Assembly: GCF_021462225.1 (NCBI RefSeq)
Contig: NC_061804.1
Location: forward strand, 13,992,740 to 14,056,739
Origin: Girardinichthys multiradiatus
Lineage: Eukaryota > Chordata > Actinopteri > Cyprinodontiformes > Goodeidae
Length of the DNA stretch: 64,000 bases
Direction: 5' to 3'
Positions 36,908 to 50,500 of this stretch are shown here, piece by piece (position 1 is the first letter of the stretch; each line of letters opens with the position of its first letter). Below the pieces are notes generated by a model. The model had not been told where the DNA came from, ran no database searches, and was given only the letters and a program-made list of their open reading frames with translations. The position numbers and the translations under genes are program-made.

Positions 36908-37227
36908 TGCTGGAGGACCTGATAACGTCTCCCCATCATGCCTGAAAGCCTGCGCACATCAACTCGCTCCGATCTTCACGAGGATCTTCAACAAATCACT
37001 GGAGAAATGTGAGGTCCCCTCCTGCCTCAAACGATCCACCATCATCCCGGTTCCCAAGGAACCCACCATCGTAGGATTAAATGACTACAGGCCTGTAGCC
37101 CTGACGTCTGTGATCATGAAGACCTTTGAGCGGCTGGTGTTGAAGCACCTGAAAGACATCACAGGCCCCCTGCTGGAACCCCTGCAATTTGCTTACTTGG
37201 CAATAAAGTTGATTCTGATTCTGATTT
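36908..37227 (+). mobile_element. Internally deleted Rex1-like LINE fragment
   Basis: Plus-strand RT fragment ([20 protein letters not shown], then [29 protein letters not shown]) runs until about 37195, where it jumps directly to the element's 3' tail GGCAATAAAGTTGATTCTG with ATTCTG repeats. The palm, YADD region and C-terminus are missing. No 5' end seen. Confidence 0.7.
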
Positions 37228-38189
37228 ATCTAAACTACCACCAGAGGGCGATGTCGGTAAGCGAATGTATGTGGAAAAAGTAATGAACAGAAGATTTCTA
37301 CTGCGTTAAACGTAGCAGCATATAATCTGTAGTACAACTGTGTTGTCATAGCTGAATAAATCATGTGTACAGTGCCAGATAACAATGATGGTCAGAACAG
37401 TTCTATTATTACAATATTATTTAGTCAAGAAAGCATAAAGGCATTATAGGCTAATGCAGCTTTGGTGTAAGTGTGAGAATGACTATTATTCCATTGCAAA
37501 CCTTTTTAGTTCCCTGAAAAGCTCTTATTGATGTATGTTTGCCAGCAGAGGCACGATTCCTTCCCCACAGAGCCCCAGAAGGACCAGTTAAACTGGAAAA
37601 GGAACATCACCAGCTCTTTTTCCTTAATGAGCAAATCCTCCTAAATACCTGCCTGGTAAAGTATGGTATTATAGAATGACAGATGAAGGAGAGAATTTGT
37701 GCACTGGCTTTCTTATACAGCAAGCCATGCACACATGTACAAAATAAACAATTTTTCTCCAAAATACAAGAATTTTTTAACAGAATAGTTCCAACTTCCA
37801 GTTAAAATGCTTCAGTAAACAAACTCTTCAACTAGACTAGTAACATTCAACTAAACTACTAAGTAAAAATTTAGAAGAATAAGGAAACAAACTAGGAAAA
37901 AAAGAAACTAAAGAATATAACCACTAATATCCAATGAATACCAATAAATACATGCGGTAATATCGAAGTTCAGTGTGTCTATGTTTATTTTAAAGGACCA
38001 AGGTTTGTTTTGAGGAACTGGAATGAGGCCAAATCCAGCTTTAAAACTAATTAAGAACAACAGTTGCTATGTGTTCAAACAACTAGATTACAACGCAAAG
38101 CAGAAGGTAAATACATTATTTTAATAAAAATAATGTTTTAAAACAATTCGCTGAATTAGAGATTAATAACCATCCGTTAATATTCTATA

Positions 38190-38285
38190 CCTGCTTCAGG
38201 GTCACAGAGCAGCTGGTGCCTATCTTCAGCGGTCTATAGGCGAGATGAGGGGTACACCCTGTAGAGGCTGCCAGTCCATCGCAGG
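38190..38285 (-). repeat. 3' fragment of the tRNA-like SINE-type repeat
   Basis: The reverse complement reads CCCTGCGATGGACTGGCAGCC...AGGGTGTACCCCTCATCTCG, the distal part of the repeat at 59262. Confidence 0.6.
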
Positions 38286-38689
38286 GAAGAGATCAATAAC
38301 CTTTGTGGACAATTGATTTCCAATCTTGTATCAACTAGCAATCGCCGTGGCTGATTTTTTTAATGGAGCGATGAACTACAAAGATGGGGGCGAAAAACGT
38401 TTATGGACTCACAAGATGGCGAATGAATGGACAGATGTCGCTGTGATGTTACATCCCGCATTAGCAGTTCGGCTAACAACAAAGAAAATAATAATGTTTG
38501 CGATTCTATTTAGCAACCCCTGACAGTCTAACAATAACTATGACAATAAATACTGTTCTATGCAGTATTTCATGCACACAAACGCTGTTGAAATATCACG
38601 TCTTTTAAACACTGAGAAGTTGTATGTGCAAGACTGACTAAATGTTATATAAGAAATACAGAACAAAAAAAATGTTTTAACACTGTAAC

Positions 38690-38880
38690 TGTTGTTACAC
38701 TGCGAATAGTAGCCATCTTGAATGCGGAAGTCGCATATGGTCCTGTTGCTCTGACTTTCAGACTCATAATTCCTACTTTGGGGGACGTCCCAGTTGAAAT
38801 TTCCTACTTGGAAGTTAGAATGTTCAACTTCCGAGTACAATTGAAATGCACCATGAGAATGGGTTAAAACAGTGCATTCT
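38690..38880. repeat. Unassigned GC-richer repeat-like stretch
   Basis: Segment with ATGCGGAAGTCGCATATGG, CCTACTTGGAAGTTAGAATG and TTCAACTTCCGAGTACAATTG, which resembles dispersed non-autonomous DNA elements in fish. No ends found, so the assignment is tentative. Confidence 0.3.
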
Positions 38881-39005
38881 GGGATTCAGAGTTTTTACAA
38901 GTCTTGCTTGTTCTCTGGTGCAGTGCGGTCCTCTTAGTTTCTCCCATGGCTTAGCCCAACCAGGGCATAGCATAGTAATAGGAACAGCCATATGGCTCAG
39001 ACATA

Positions 39006-39455
39006 CACTATATTGCCAAAAGTGTTTGTCTGTCTACTTTTACATGTACATGCACTTGGATAACATCCTATTTTTAATCTATCGAGGTCCAATTTGTTGA
39101 TGGACCCACAGTTGCCAGCAATAGCAACTTTTTAACTCTTCTCTAAACATCTTCCACAAACCTTAGGAGTGTGTTCCTAGTTCGATGAGAAAACCAAAAT
39201 TGCATCCTCTGCTCCATTTCATCCTAAAGGTGTTCAAAAAGATCGAGGTTAGGACTCTGTGCTGGCTAGTCAAGTTTCTCCACACCAAACTTTATACACA
39301 TTCAGCCATGGAAGTCAATGTAACACCAGGATTCATTGATTTGGTGGTGTCATATTCATATCCATTCCCCCCTCTAGCTCCGCCCCTAAGTACCGGCAAT
39401 ATTTTAAAACTATTTTCACCCCTGGGTGTGACCTAATGCTTTTGGCAATATAGTG
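39006..39455. mobile_element. 450-bp MITE-like Tc1 derivative
   Basis: Ends CACTATATTGCCAAAAG and CTTTTGGCAATATAGTG are perfect 17-base inverted repeats with TA on both sides (39004-39005, 39456-39457). The interior matches the antisense strand of a Tc1 transposase 3' part (TCATCCTAAAGGTGTTC...GAGGTTAGGACTCTGTGCTGG...TCTCCACACCAAACTTT), then jumps to the other end. Non-autonomous. Confidence 0.85.
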
Positions 39456-40344
39456 TATCCTAAATTTGAGGTCAAGATGCTATGGTTTAATTTATTTTAA
39501 TAGTCATTCCAATGGAAAAATGAAACAAAGACACCAAAATCTCACATGTGGCTCTGCTTTTGGAATCAAATTGAAGTTTTTCACTGTCTCGTCCTCTATG
39601 AGGATTAATAACATCTCCTGTAAATACCACCAGAGGCTGCTAACACCACAAGCACAGAAACTTGCCATTTTCTGCCAACTTGTTACTTTTTTGTGGTATG
39701 TAACTACCCCCCTCACATTATGTGGTTACATCGTGACCCTGAAGTCAAATATCAGAAAAGGAACAATGAACACAGGCTAAGAGTAGAGAGAAAGAGCTAA
39801 TATCTGTTTAACTCTGACAGACTTTATTGCGTTAAATGTTAGAAAATTATTAAAGCATAAAAAAAGCATTACTTCTGCCCTATTTTAGCAGCCTTGCAGA
39901 AGACAGTATTACTCCCAGACTCAATTCTGTCTACTGCTCAGGGGCACACCATGGGTTCTTTTATTGTAGGACTGCTCCTAGGTCTCTTTGTTTAGGCTCT
40001 AGTTTGAACCTAAAAAACACTTTGCTTATTGCTGATGCATTTGCTCCTCTTTGTACATAGATAAAAAATATTTAATTAAAGTCAGGTTTCTATCCCAAAC
40101 CATAAACGGTTGAAAACACATATAGCGCTGCAATGTAAAGGAGCTCGATGGAGGTAAACAAGGAATGACCCCAACTGAAGGTTGGCCCGTCACACTTTAA
40201 CTTGCATGATGATAACTGAGGTCTGTAAGTCCAAATCCTGGGAAAATTGGAAGTTGTGGTGAATCTTTTCTTCCTTTAAATTATTATTATGAGAGAACAT
40301 CTGCCTTAAAGCCCTTGCCTACCAATGGTCACCATTGAACAAAC

Positions 40345-40430
40345 ACCTGAGAGCAAAGTGTACCGCAGTCAAATTCCTTGTTTGTCTGTACAAACTTGGC
40401 AATAAAGCTGATTCTGATTCTCATTCTGAT
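40345..40430 (+). repeat. Solitary Rex1-like LINE 3' tail
   Basis: Ends CTTGGCAATAAAGCTGATTC with ATTCTG/ATTCTC repeats, the same tail as at 37198-37227, without coding sequence upstream. Confidence 0.55.
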
Positions 40431-40618
40431 CTGCAAACATTTTAACTTCTTTTAGGTTTTTGTCTGTCCATACAAAAATTTGAATTTTGCAATAAAATCT
40501 TAAGGAAATCTACTTGGTGACCAAAATGCAGCTGGTTATATAGGCAGTGGTGGTTCTGGGGACGTACGGTACGATGGGTGAGCCCCTCCAAATTATTCTA
40601 GATTGTCCTGATCCAAAA

Positions 40619-40640
40619 AAATAAATAAATAAATAAATAA
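40619..40640. repeat. (AAAT)n microsatellite
   Basis: About five AAAT units. Confidence 0.6.
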
Positions 40641-41590
40641 AACACACAAATGCTTTTTTTAAAAATTTTCAAATGTTTACGTCTCAAAGCCAGTTTAAGT
40701 ATTTCAGATTTTAAAATAGAGATGACCAGATACCGTCAAGATTAAAAAACACAAAATAGCAAAATAATTTGTGAGTAACTGGAATTTTGGATCAGATGTC
40801 AAATCATCCGTCAGGCATGGTGCTTACATTGTGCACCACATAGAGGTAGCCTAATCCCCATCAACTGGGGATGCAAATCAGCAAGCTCTGTTTTCCCAGC
40901 TCTGTGGTGTGGTGTCACATAACGGAACGGCACCCTGGGCAAACAGCCATATTGCTTATAGTAAAAACATAAAAACAGCCAAAGTTTACCTGAATAGAAT
41001 GAGTCAGCCTGCATGATAATCTTAAATCTAATATAAAAGCATAATCTACACAGCAAAAAGAAAAGGCACAACCCTGCTATTTCTTCAGAAGAGTTTATAA
41101 AGGTCAAGTTACCCCTTGATGCAATCCTTGAAATCACAAATTCTTTAAAAGCCAGTGATGGGCCAACTCAACCCAGCAGTTTCCAGTGTATGTTGTAAAC
41201 TGGAAGGGAGACACAAAATGCTAGTTTTGCTGGCTCTACTGAAAGCAGTTTATAAAAAAACAAATTTAATTGATCACTCATTTTTGTAAAACTGAAAAAA
41301 TGTTGGGTGTTAACTAATAAGCAAAACACTAAACACTTTATTTTTAAGGCCAAAAACGGACGCTTTTTCTCTTGTCTTCATTGTAGGATCTGAAGTGTAT
41401 GGTTCAGCCTTAAAGGAATGCAACTTGTTCCCACCTCAAAGCAGAGATGTTTTCAGAAAAAGAAAAAAAAAAACACACCCAAACTTTTATCACAGGGGGT
41501 GTGGGTTGGACAGATTTGCATCAGGAAGGAACTAAACCACAATTTCAGGAATACTCAAGCTGAACACATTCACTGAAACTCTGCCTCGCC
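40641..41590. other. Upstream region of gene C, nothing specific recognised
   Basis: Should contain the gene C promoter and 5' UTR. No TATA box or CpG island could be chosen with confidence. Upstream sequence does not align visibly with that of gene B, in contrast to exon 1. Confidence 0.4.
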
Positions 41591-44500
41591 ATGCCAGGTG
41601 TCACTTCTGAAGCCAGCAGAAACGCTGATTATGAGACTGCGACCTCCTTCCTCGGAGAATGGGGACGTTTCCAGCAGCGGGTGTTTATCCTCCTCTGCCT
41701 GAGCTTCATCCCTAATGGACTCACCGCCCTGTCTATGGTGTTTCTGGCCGACACGCCGGGGCACCGGTGCATCCTGCCGGTGCACCTGAACCTCAGCGCC
41801 GCGTGGTGGAACAGCAGTATTCCGCTGGAGGAGGAGGATTCGAGCCGCGGAGGCGCTTTGGTGCCCAGCAAATGCTCCAGATACAAACTGGAGCATGTGC
41901 TGAATTACTCGGAGAGAGGTTTGCTACCTGGAGTGGACGTTAATCTGTCTAATGTTCCCCAAGAAGGCTGCTTGGACGGATGGGAGTTTGATCAGAGCGT
42001 TTATACATCTACTATTGTATCTGAGGTGTGTGGATATGTGGGATGTCCTGTGCGTTCCAACCAAAAGCCATGTTACAGTTTTAGTGGTTTATAATTAAGG
42101 TATTACAATTAATTTATTATAACTCACTATGTGTATGCAGGGGTGTACCGGATGTGCACTCAAAAGTGGCATTCTATAAAGGACAGGAAAAAAAGAAAGA
42201 AACAAACAAAAAAATAAATAAATAAATGATGCACATATCTGCAATTAAAATAATAAAAGTCAGATCCACTAATTCCTTAGTGGATTTAATATGACTACCT
42301 CTCAAAGAACCTGCAGCACATTTTTATGCATTTATGTTATTTATTTGAAAGACAAAATATGGCTGGGGGACTGATTTGGTGGTGCCACTGTTTCCTTTCC
42401 TAATCCTTAGTCTACAACGTGAATGTAATTTATTTTTGTTGTTTATTTTTGACAGTGGAACCTGGTGTGTGGTGAAAGCTGGAAGAAGCCGCTCACTTCT
42501 TCTATGTATTTTGGTGGTGTTCTTGCAGGCTCCTTTGTTTCAGGACAGCTCTCTGACAGGTTACAGACCTAATATTTGGTTGTTCACAATATGGACTGAT
42601 CTGAGGCCTACACTGTTTAGTTGTTTTTAAGGAATGTGTTTTTTAAGCTAATAAATACTTGAAGGCAACAGACATTGTTTAGCTTTAGATAATGTCTGTT
42701 TAATCTGTTAAACTTTAATCTGTTAGACTTAATGGAGGACCACAATTCAATATAATATAAAGTCTTTAAATGACTACTTGGATGTGTCAAGTGTGGCTCT
42801 AATTATTTTACGGTCACATGTCGCAACACTTCAAAATCAGTGAGTGGGACCTAGCACTGTTCTACTCAAAACAAGTGGTCTGAATTTGATTTAATGTGCA
42901 GGTTAACCAATCCAATGTCAGGATTCATGTGATGATCAATACTCACAAATTAAATAATCTTATGGTCCTCTCCACCACATGAACCATAAAAAAAGATACA
43001 GAAATAAAACATATGCAGTTTTCAATAGAATTATTTCAGATCTGAATAAGTCATTTTCACATTTAATTATGTCTTCAATAGATACTGCAATAATTCTAAA
43101 TTTTTTGATAAATGAATGTATTTATTTAATGTTTTAGCACTTTATAAAGCTTGGCTCAACGTATGAATGCAATAGATATAAAACATTTGGTTAGTATTAC
43201 CATATTAGTGCTGAATTAAGGTATATTGGGACATCAGCAATTTGGGACTGGGAAAATTAAGAAGCCTTTCTTCTTTTCCTTGAATATTATACAGCAAAGC
43301 TAAGGGGGACAATAAATTGGGTATGATGTTAATCACTAAAATCATGTAATGTTTAAGTCACACCTATAAAAAGCCTCTAAAGAAACTAGTGGCTTCATAT
43401 ACTATACAGACAATCTTATACCAAGTTAAAGGGAAATACCTAAATTAACTCCTCCTTAGTGCTCTCAGGACAGTGCTTGCATAAATGTAACTTTTTTTGT
43501 AACAATTTTGTTTCAATTACCAGCAGAAAGTCATTCAGTGCATAAGGGATAAAAGTAGCAGTATAGATGGTGGAATGGGTGCTTTTTTTTTTTATCTCCA
43601 TGATACAACAATGCAACATCATACAGAATGTTACTTTTTGATCAACATATTTACTAATTGCTCTGTGCTTTGTGTTAATTTCAGATTTGGGAGGAAAATA
43701 GTAATGTTTGCCACCATAGCACTACAAGCTGTCACAACACTGATTCAGATTTTCTGTTCAAGTTGGATCATGTTTGTCATTTTGTATTTTCTTCTTGGAT
43801 TGGAACAAATTTCCAATTATCTGGTTGCATTTGTTCTAGGTATGTCAGTTCTAATATTTCCAACCTATTCTTCACAATCCCCCAACAAATTTAACATGAA
43901 CCTTAAATGTTATTTTCAGGAGCAGAAATATTAGGCCCACAGGTCCGAACATTGTTTTCCACTGCTGGAGTATGTTTGTTCTTTGCTGTGGGCTACATGC
44001 TCCTACCACTGCTGGCATTCTTCATGAGAGACTGGAGGTTGCTTCAAGTTAGCTTCATGGTGGCAGGCTGCATTTGTTTGCCTCTGTTCTGGTAGGTAGG
44101 TGTGTTTGTGCGTCAGTTCTTTTTTCTGTTAATTTTTCTTTGTCGTATCATTTTAATGATATCTTTACAGCCATACACTGGCTGCCACTATGCGCTATTT
44201 TTCGGAAGCATGGCACCCCTTTTCATTTTTATGCCAATGATCGTGAAATTTGCTTCCCTCTGGAGCACACTGGTGCAGGCACTATCCAACCTCCCCTTGA
44301 TTGTCTGATTGACTTCAGGAATTGGATGGCTTTAAATTTCCTACATTTTGATGAGAAAAAGGTTCAGGTTATTCTGTTTCCATCCAATGGCACAAACAGG
44401 AACTCCTGCGTCAACCTTTGGTCCCTGGCATCGTTTGGAAAACAGATTGTCACTAATCTAGGAGTGAAAATGAACCCTTCCATGAAATTAAATAGCCATG

Positions 44501-47500
44501 TAAATACATTTGTAAAATCCCGTTTTTTTCCAATTTATGCAGCTCTCTAAATTGAAGCCCACACTGTCTACAAGAAACCTTGAGACATTAATACACACTC
44601 TTATAACATCCAGGCTTGACTATTGCATTTCACCTCTTTATGGAATCAGTCAGGCCTCCATTGCACATTTACAACTGGTTCAAAATGCTGCAGCCCAGGT
44701 TTTAACTGGCACAGGCAATATAAAGCACATTTTCCCATGTTTGGCATCTCTTCACTGGCTTCTGTTTCAATTACGAATACACTTTAAAATCTTTTTATAT
44801 TTTATTTAAATGTCTTGACAGTTCTGCTGCCTCTTTATCTCTCTGATCTGCTGCTGCCATATGTTCCATAATGCTCTCTGAGGTCAGCAGATCAGATGCT
44901 TTTACTGATCTCGGGCACACAATACAAGCTCAGAAGTGACAGAGATTTCTCTGTTGCAGGTCCAAAACTGTGGAATGATTTACCGCTACATGTCGTGCAG
45001 GTTCCCTGTCTCCCTGGTTTTATGCCTCGCCTAAAAACACACTTTCATTTCCTGGCCTTCGACCCAGCCTGACTTGTTCTTAATTTCATTGTGTTTTTAT
45101 TGTCCCAGTTTATGTTTATTCAATGGTTAAACAGTTGCTTGGAACAGTAACGTGATCGGTTTTTGGCTCTAAAAAAAACCGTATTCTGCTAATATTTGTA
45201 GATGAATATGCTGCTTCAAATTATAAATACAAATGACTTGTATCTTGAATGACTCATAAACAGAAAAAAAGCATAAATGACGCCATGGATTTACATTGGT
45301 ATAGGTATCTAAAACAGTTTTTCAACTCATAAAACTAAGACTATCTGGGTGTGTGAAACAAAGACATATTAAGTTTGATTCACATTATAAGATTTCTTCC
45401 TGATTCACTTACTACTCATTAACTAGTTTGATTCCAAAACTGAAACATCTATTGTTAAAATAAATGTTGTTGAATTAAGTGTAAGCTTCTGTTTTAATAG
45501 CAATAATTCTCATAATAATTGGTATTTATGGCTGTGCAAAACATAAGCATAAAGGCAAATCGAACATAATTGAATACCATGGTGATTAAAGCTTTATATC
45601 ATTGATTATTTCTTACTTTTCTCTCTCTTTCTGTCCACAATGTTGCAATATGGGGCAGGTTCATTCCAGAGTCTCCTCGGTGGTTGCTATCTCAGGGTAG
45701 AATAGAGGAAGCCGAGGCCATAATTCGAAAAGCAGCAAAGATAAACCGGATTGAACCTCCAGTTGTCATCTTTAGAACTCAAAAGGTGAGAGCATCCTGA
45801 CTGTTTGCATTAGACACTGTATACAACCGTGAAGACATTAACCACCATTATCTGTCTAATGTAGAATACTGGAAAATATAACCACAGAGAACCAAAGAGC
45901 TGAAAAATTGAATCATACTGAACGTTGCACAGTCCTGCCACATTCATCACTTTTTCCATTCCTACAGTTGTAATATTTGGATTCTGTGATCATCTGTATA
46001 CACAGTGTCATGCAAACTAAATATGTTGTCCAGTTACAGCCACATGGTATTGTGTTGGCACACTTAAATCATTCAGTTGTGGTCTATCTAAAGTGGAACT
46101 GCTGCTTCACTCTCTGCCCCCCTCCAGGTCAAAGAGTGTTCCAGTCCATCCCATTCAGCCATTTTTGTAGTTTGATAACAGAGATATAATTATCTTGTGC
46201 CGCAGAAACGGGACAAAAACGGCAAAAACAATGCAAAACTGTTATTGTAATTATTATATTCAAAATATGCAGTGCAGTTATGTCCTCAAGGAGCTAAAAG
46301 CGAGCACACAGCCCTAACCTAAGCAGGAGGCACGATGCTACTGCTATTAAAACAATGGCCAGGATGTCTAACAGCACACAATAAATTCATGTCTAAAATA
46401 AAGTTTGTTATCATTTTAGCATTATTTATAGCTTACCGCTTTGATGAGTCTGTCATTTCCATAGACAGAAAGAACCGACCCCTTAATCAGACGAAGTCTT
46501 TCAGCAAATCCTTCCTGATACTGGCGGAGGTTGCTAAAGGCACTCGTCCATAAGAGTGCTTTGCGCAAACAAAGAAGAATTTCTCCACTGATACACTGAT
46601 ACAAATCCAATGAAAAATCCAATTTAACCAGGCACTTCCAAGATGTTCTGATGCTGGGGGACAGTGTTATAAATTGTGTTACTCATTCTGTTGCAGCTTC
46701 GCATACTTAAGCTTGGACTACAAAATCGCAGTGAGAAATGAAAATGGCGGATACACGACCTTGGTTAGCCCGAAGTCCATGAGCTTGTTAAGCAGCAAAT
46801 ACAGTGACGTAATAGTTAAAAAAAAACGTAATAGGGAATAGAGAAAACTGAACGCATTGAAAATATGACCCAAATGAAATATAAAGATATGGTCGTAGCA
46901 CCTGGAGAGACTAAATTCAACTTATCAGCATTCCTACAGACTCTAAGAACACAACAAAATGTATTTAATGGCTAAAAAAGAGGATTTTGGATGATATGCC
47001 CCCTTTAATTTGGGAGGGATGAAAAGAAATGCGTGCCCCATTATTCAAATAATATGTGTCAAATAAATAAATAAAAATTTGTTAACCATGTATTGTTTTT
47101 CTTACACTCTATACATCTGCACTACTTTGTGTTTTCCCAAAAAAGCACATTGAAGGCTTCTATGTGTTTTATTGATATTTTATGTAATCCCAATAAACCA
47201 TATTGAAATCTGTGGTTTTAAAATTACAAAATGTGAAAAACTACACTTTTTAAAAGAAAAGAAGCAGTAGGCAGAAATACAGATGTTGCCAGGCAACATT
47301 TTGCTTGTATTTTATCAGCTTACAGATGAACCCACTGTAGTAATCATTGCACTTCTGCCATTTTCAAACTTTTAAAGCAAAACCATAGCATATTGGCCAT
47401 TGTATGTTTAAAAGAATCTAATTATTTGGCAACTGTGAAATTCTATCTTTAGAAAATACATTTTATTCACCATCTGGTCCAGGTATTATGACTAAACCTA

Positions 47501-50500
47501 AAAACTGACATTGTTGCAAATGATAACTTATTCTGTGCAGACGCATGCCCTTCACTTTTCTCCTTATACAAACACTGCAAGACAAATACTTGTCTGAGAG
47601 ACCACTATTTTTTTAGTTTAATAATGGTAAAAGTTAAAATTCATACATGTTTCCATTTTTTTTAAGGAATTCTTCTGGAAAATGTTTGTAAACTTTTAAA
47701 ATCTTTTTTTGTTATTCTTGTTGCATGTGATAAATCTAGCCACTTTATGCAGGCATGTAAAAGGCAAACCTACAATTACTGCAGGTGTGCAATAAGTTGA
47801 GGTATGCAGTAAGTGGCCAAGCCCTCAAGTAAATCATTCCAATTATTTTCTTGCTAGATTGTCAGCTCTACTTTTTTTAATATTTGTTGTTCTTGTTACT
47901 CTGCTTTCTTACAGAATGGAGGCAAGACTCAAGAGAAGATGGCCCACAACATCTGTGACCTTCTTCGTTCTCCAAATATCCGATGGCTTTCTGTCACGCT
48001 GTGGCTTGTCTGGTTAGTCTGAAATTTTCTCAGCAGTTACACAGCCACATACACTTCAAAAAGAGAGATAAAAAAAGTATATGCAGTGTTGTATGCACAG
48101 AACCAGTTTGTCCCTGTTCACAAGTCATCTGCAATTAAACTCTGCCAGTCAAATACAAACAAATCGATTGCATGATGCCTGTAGCGAAGAACAAAATCTG
48201 GTTTTCAGGAGTAATAAAGCATGCTTTTACTTGTTCCATTCCTGAAAAACCACCATTGTTTTCTGCTTTACTTTTACAAACTAACAGACTCAAAGTGATG
48301 TGTTTTCTTTCACATATATCTCACAACATTCAGCTGGACAGAACATTAGGTGTCATCAGGCATGAGCCAGCTACAGCTAACAAACTATAACAAGGCCTTC
48401 AAAGGTTACAGTACAGTATTTTTAATGGACATCAGAAAGTGCCTTAGTTTTCTCTGACTGCAAGCAGCTTTAATCAGCACAATGTTTTGCTGGACCCTCT
48501 GCACCTGTTGCTACACACTGCTGGTAAGCTTGCTGAAAAACAGCTTTTCTTCAATTACAGTTGAGACATATTTGGTTGTTTGGAAGCATTTCGGTCACAG
48601 TAAACAAAGATAATCATGTTGTGGAACCTAAATGATCCCCACTATTCACTCTTATGAAGATAACTGTTTTTAATCTACATTTAGCCAGCTAAATGCATGC
48701 TGATTGCCTGAGCTGGGACTAATGAAGCAGCTCATATCTTGTTATGCTATTAGTTTAAGAGTAGATAATCAAAAAGGCATAATTTCCTGCATAGTAACAG
48801 GTAACTACTTTTTCTTTCTAGGAATTATGGCTCATCTTTAAACTTGACGTAAAGCTGGGAAAATAGATAAAACATGGCTTTTTTTTCAGAGATAAAGTTC
48901 TCAGCAAAAGTCTCTCTCTCTCAAAATAAAGGCAAATTTTAAGAAAAAAAAAAAACCACACACAACTTCATTCTAATTTCCCCCAAAAGTACAACTCATC
49001 TACTGTCCCTGTCATTATGTTTGAAATACCTCAGACCCACATACAGACCCACAACACTCAAGAGGAGGAAGTAAAATAAAGATTGTTTATTGAAGATATA
49101 GTCAGAACGGACCGGACGAAATATCTCACTGTAAGGAGAGAAGTGAAGAGAATGGATGAGTACAGGTAATGGAGGGAAAAACTAAACTAAAGAGCAAATA
49201 GTTATCTTGATACTGAGATCAGCTTACTGACTTATGATGGTCAGGTAGCCAGGGAGAATGAGATTCAGGATCCAGGTCTTAAGCAGGTATATCCGTAGAG
49301 AGTTCTCTTGGTGCTGTTCTTTGGAGCTCAGGTTACAGTAAACAAGTTCGATGTGCGGTGGCTTACGTTGGAGGGTGGACAGGGTACATTTGTGGCTTGG
49401 TTCAGGAGACGAAGAGGACAGGAAGCTGCCAGTTTGATGCGAATCCAAACGAAGGTAGAGTCACAGGATAGGAATCCTCAGAACAAAGACAGGCTTGATC
49501 CTCCAGAGTAACTTTCAGAAACATAGTCCAGAAAACTCAGTGACATAGATGAAAGCTTAGGCTTTCAAAATCTGCAGAGGAGCAAAAAACAAAGTTAAAC
49601 AAGGTCAAAGCATAACTTGGAGTGTGGCTAGAGTTTGTACCACTGTGGCAAAACACTCTCACATTGAAGTGCTGGCAGCTTCCTGCTTAAGTACTCCTCC
49701 TGGCAATCAGTGGAACAAGTCGCACCTGTCACCCAGCACACCTGAGAATGAGCACATGTAGCAAGCACAAAAACACAAACACAAACCCAGATCCTGACAA
49801 TCCCACCCAAAAAAACTCTCAGTTGCTTAGAGGATTAAGACCCCCCCTTTTGACAGAGGAAATCTTAAATTCAATCCCAGATAGAAATAGATTTTTTGCC
49901 TGTTTTTGCTGTTTCGCCAATTTTATAAGTCTATTTAAAGAGTTTAAAGCTGGATGTAGTTTGAAAATAGCCACCAATAAGCCATCACCATGAGAGGTGA
50001 AGAGCTTGACACCTGCGTTTGCTGCATGTTGCTGCTGCAAGCCGCTCTGCTACAGACTAGCAACAGGTCTGCAGACTCCATCTGAATATTACAGTTCTGT
50101 GTAAGGTTTTCTGCAGTGTTTTATTTATTTTTTTTGGTTAATGATAGAAATAGCAGTGCTGTAATACTCTAATGTTGCCACCTATTTGATTCAAGCACAT
50201 TGGAGCAGGTATACATCTGAAAGTTGGAGGTCAGTACCTCTCAAGTTTGTGGTTTTTGCACTGTACCGATGTAGTTTGGAGGTGAAAATGTCATGATTGT
50301 TCTGGCAAACATCATTTAACTGAAGGTTAAAACGGACAAATTTACTGAGACACTCTTCGTAAGAATCTGAAGATGAGACAAAGGTGTTCTTTACAACTAG
50401 AACAGGAGCTCAAACAAACAGCAAAGTAAACTAAATTGATTTTAGGAGAATCATTCCAATATTACTCCAGATGACAGGAGTCTGTCTTGTACTGGAAGTC

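Noticed and set aside
49224..49448. 74-codon minus-strand frame inside the LTR-like segment
   Set aside because: Not conserved coding; LTRs of this type are non-coding and the frame has no domain.
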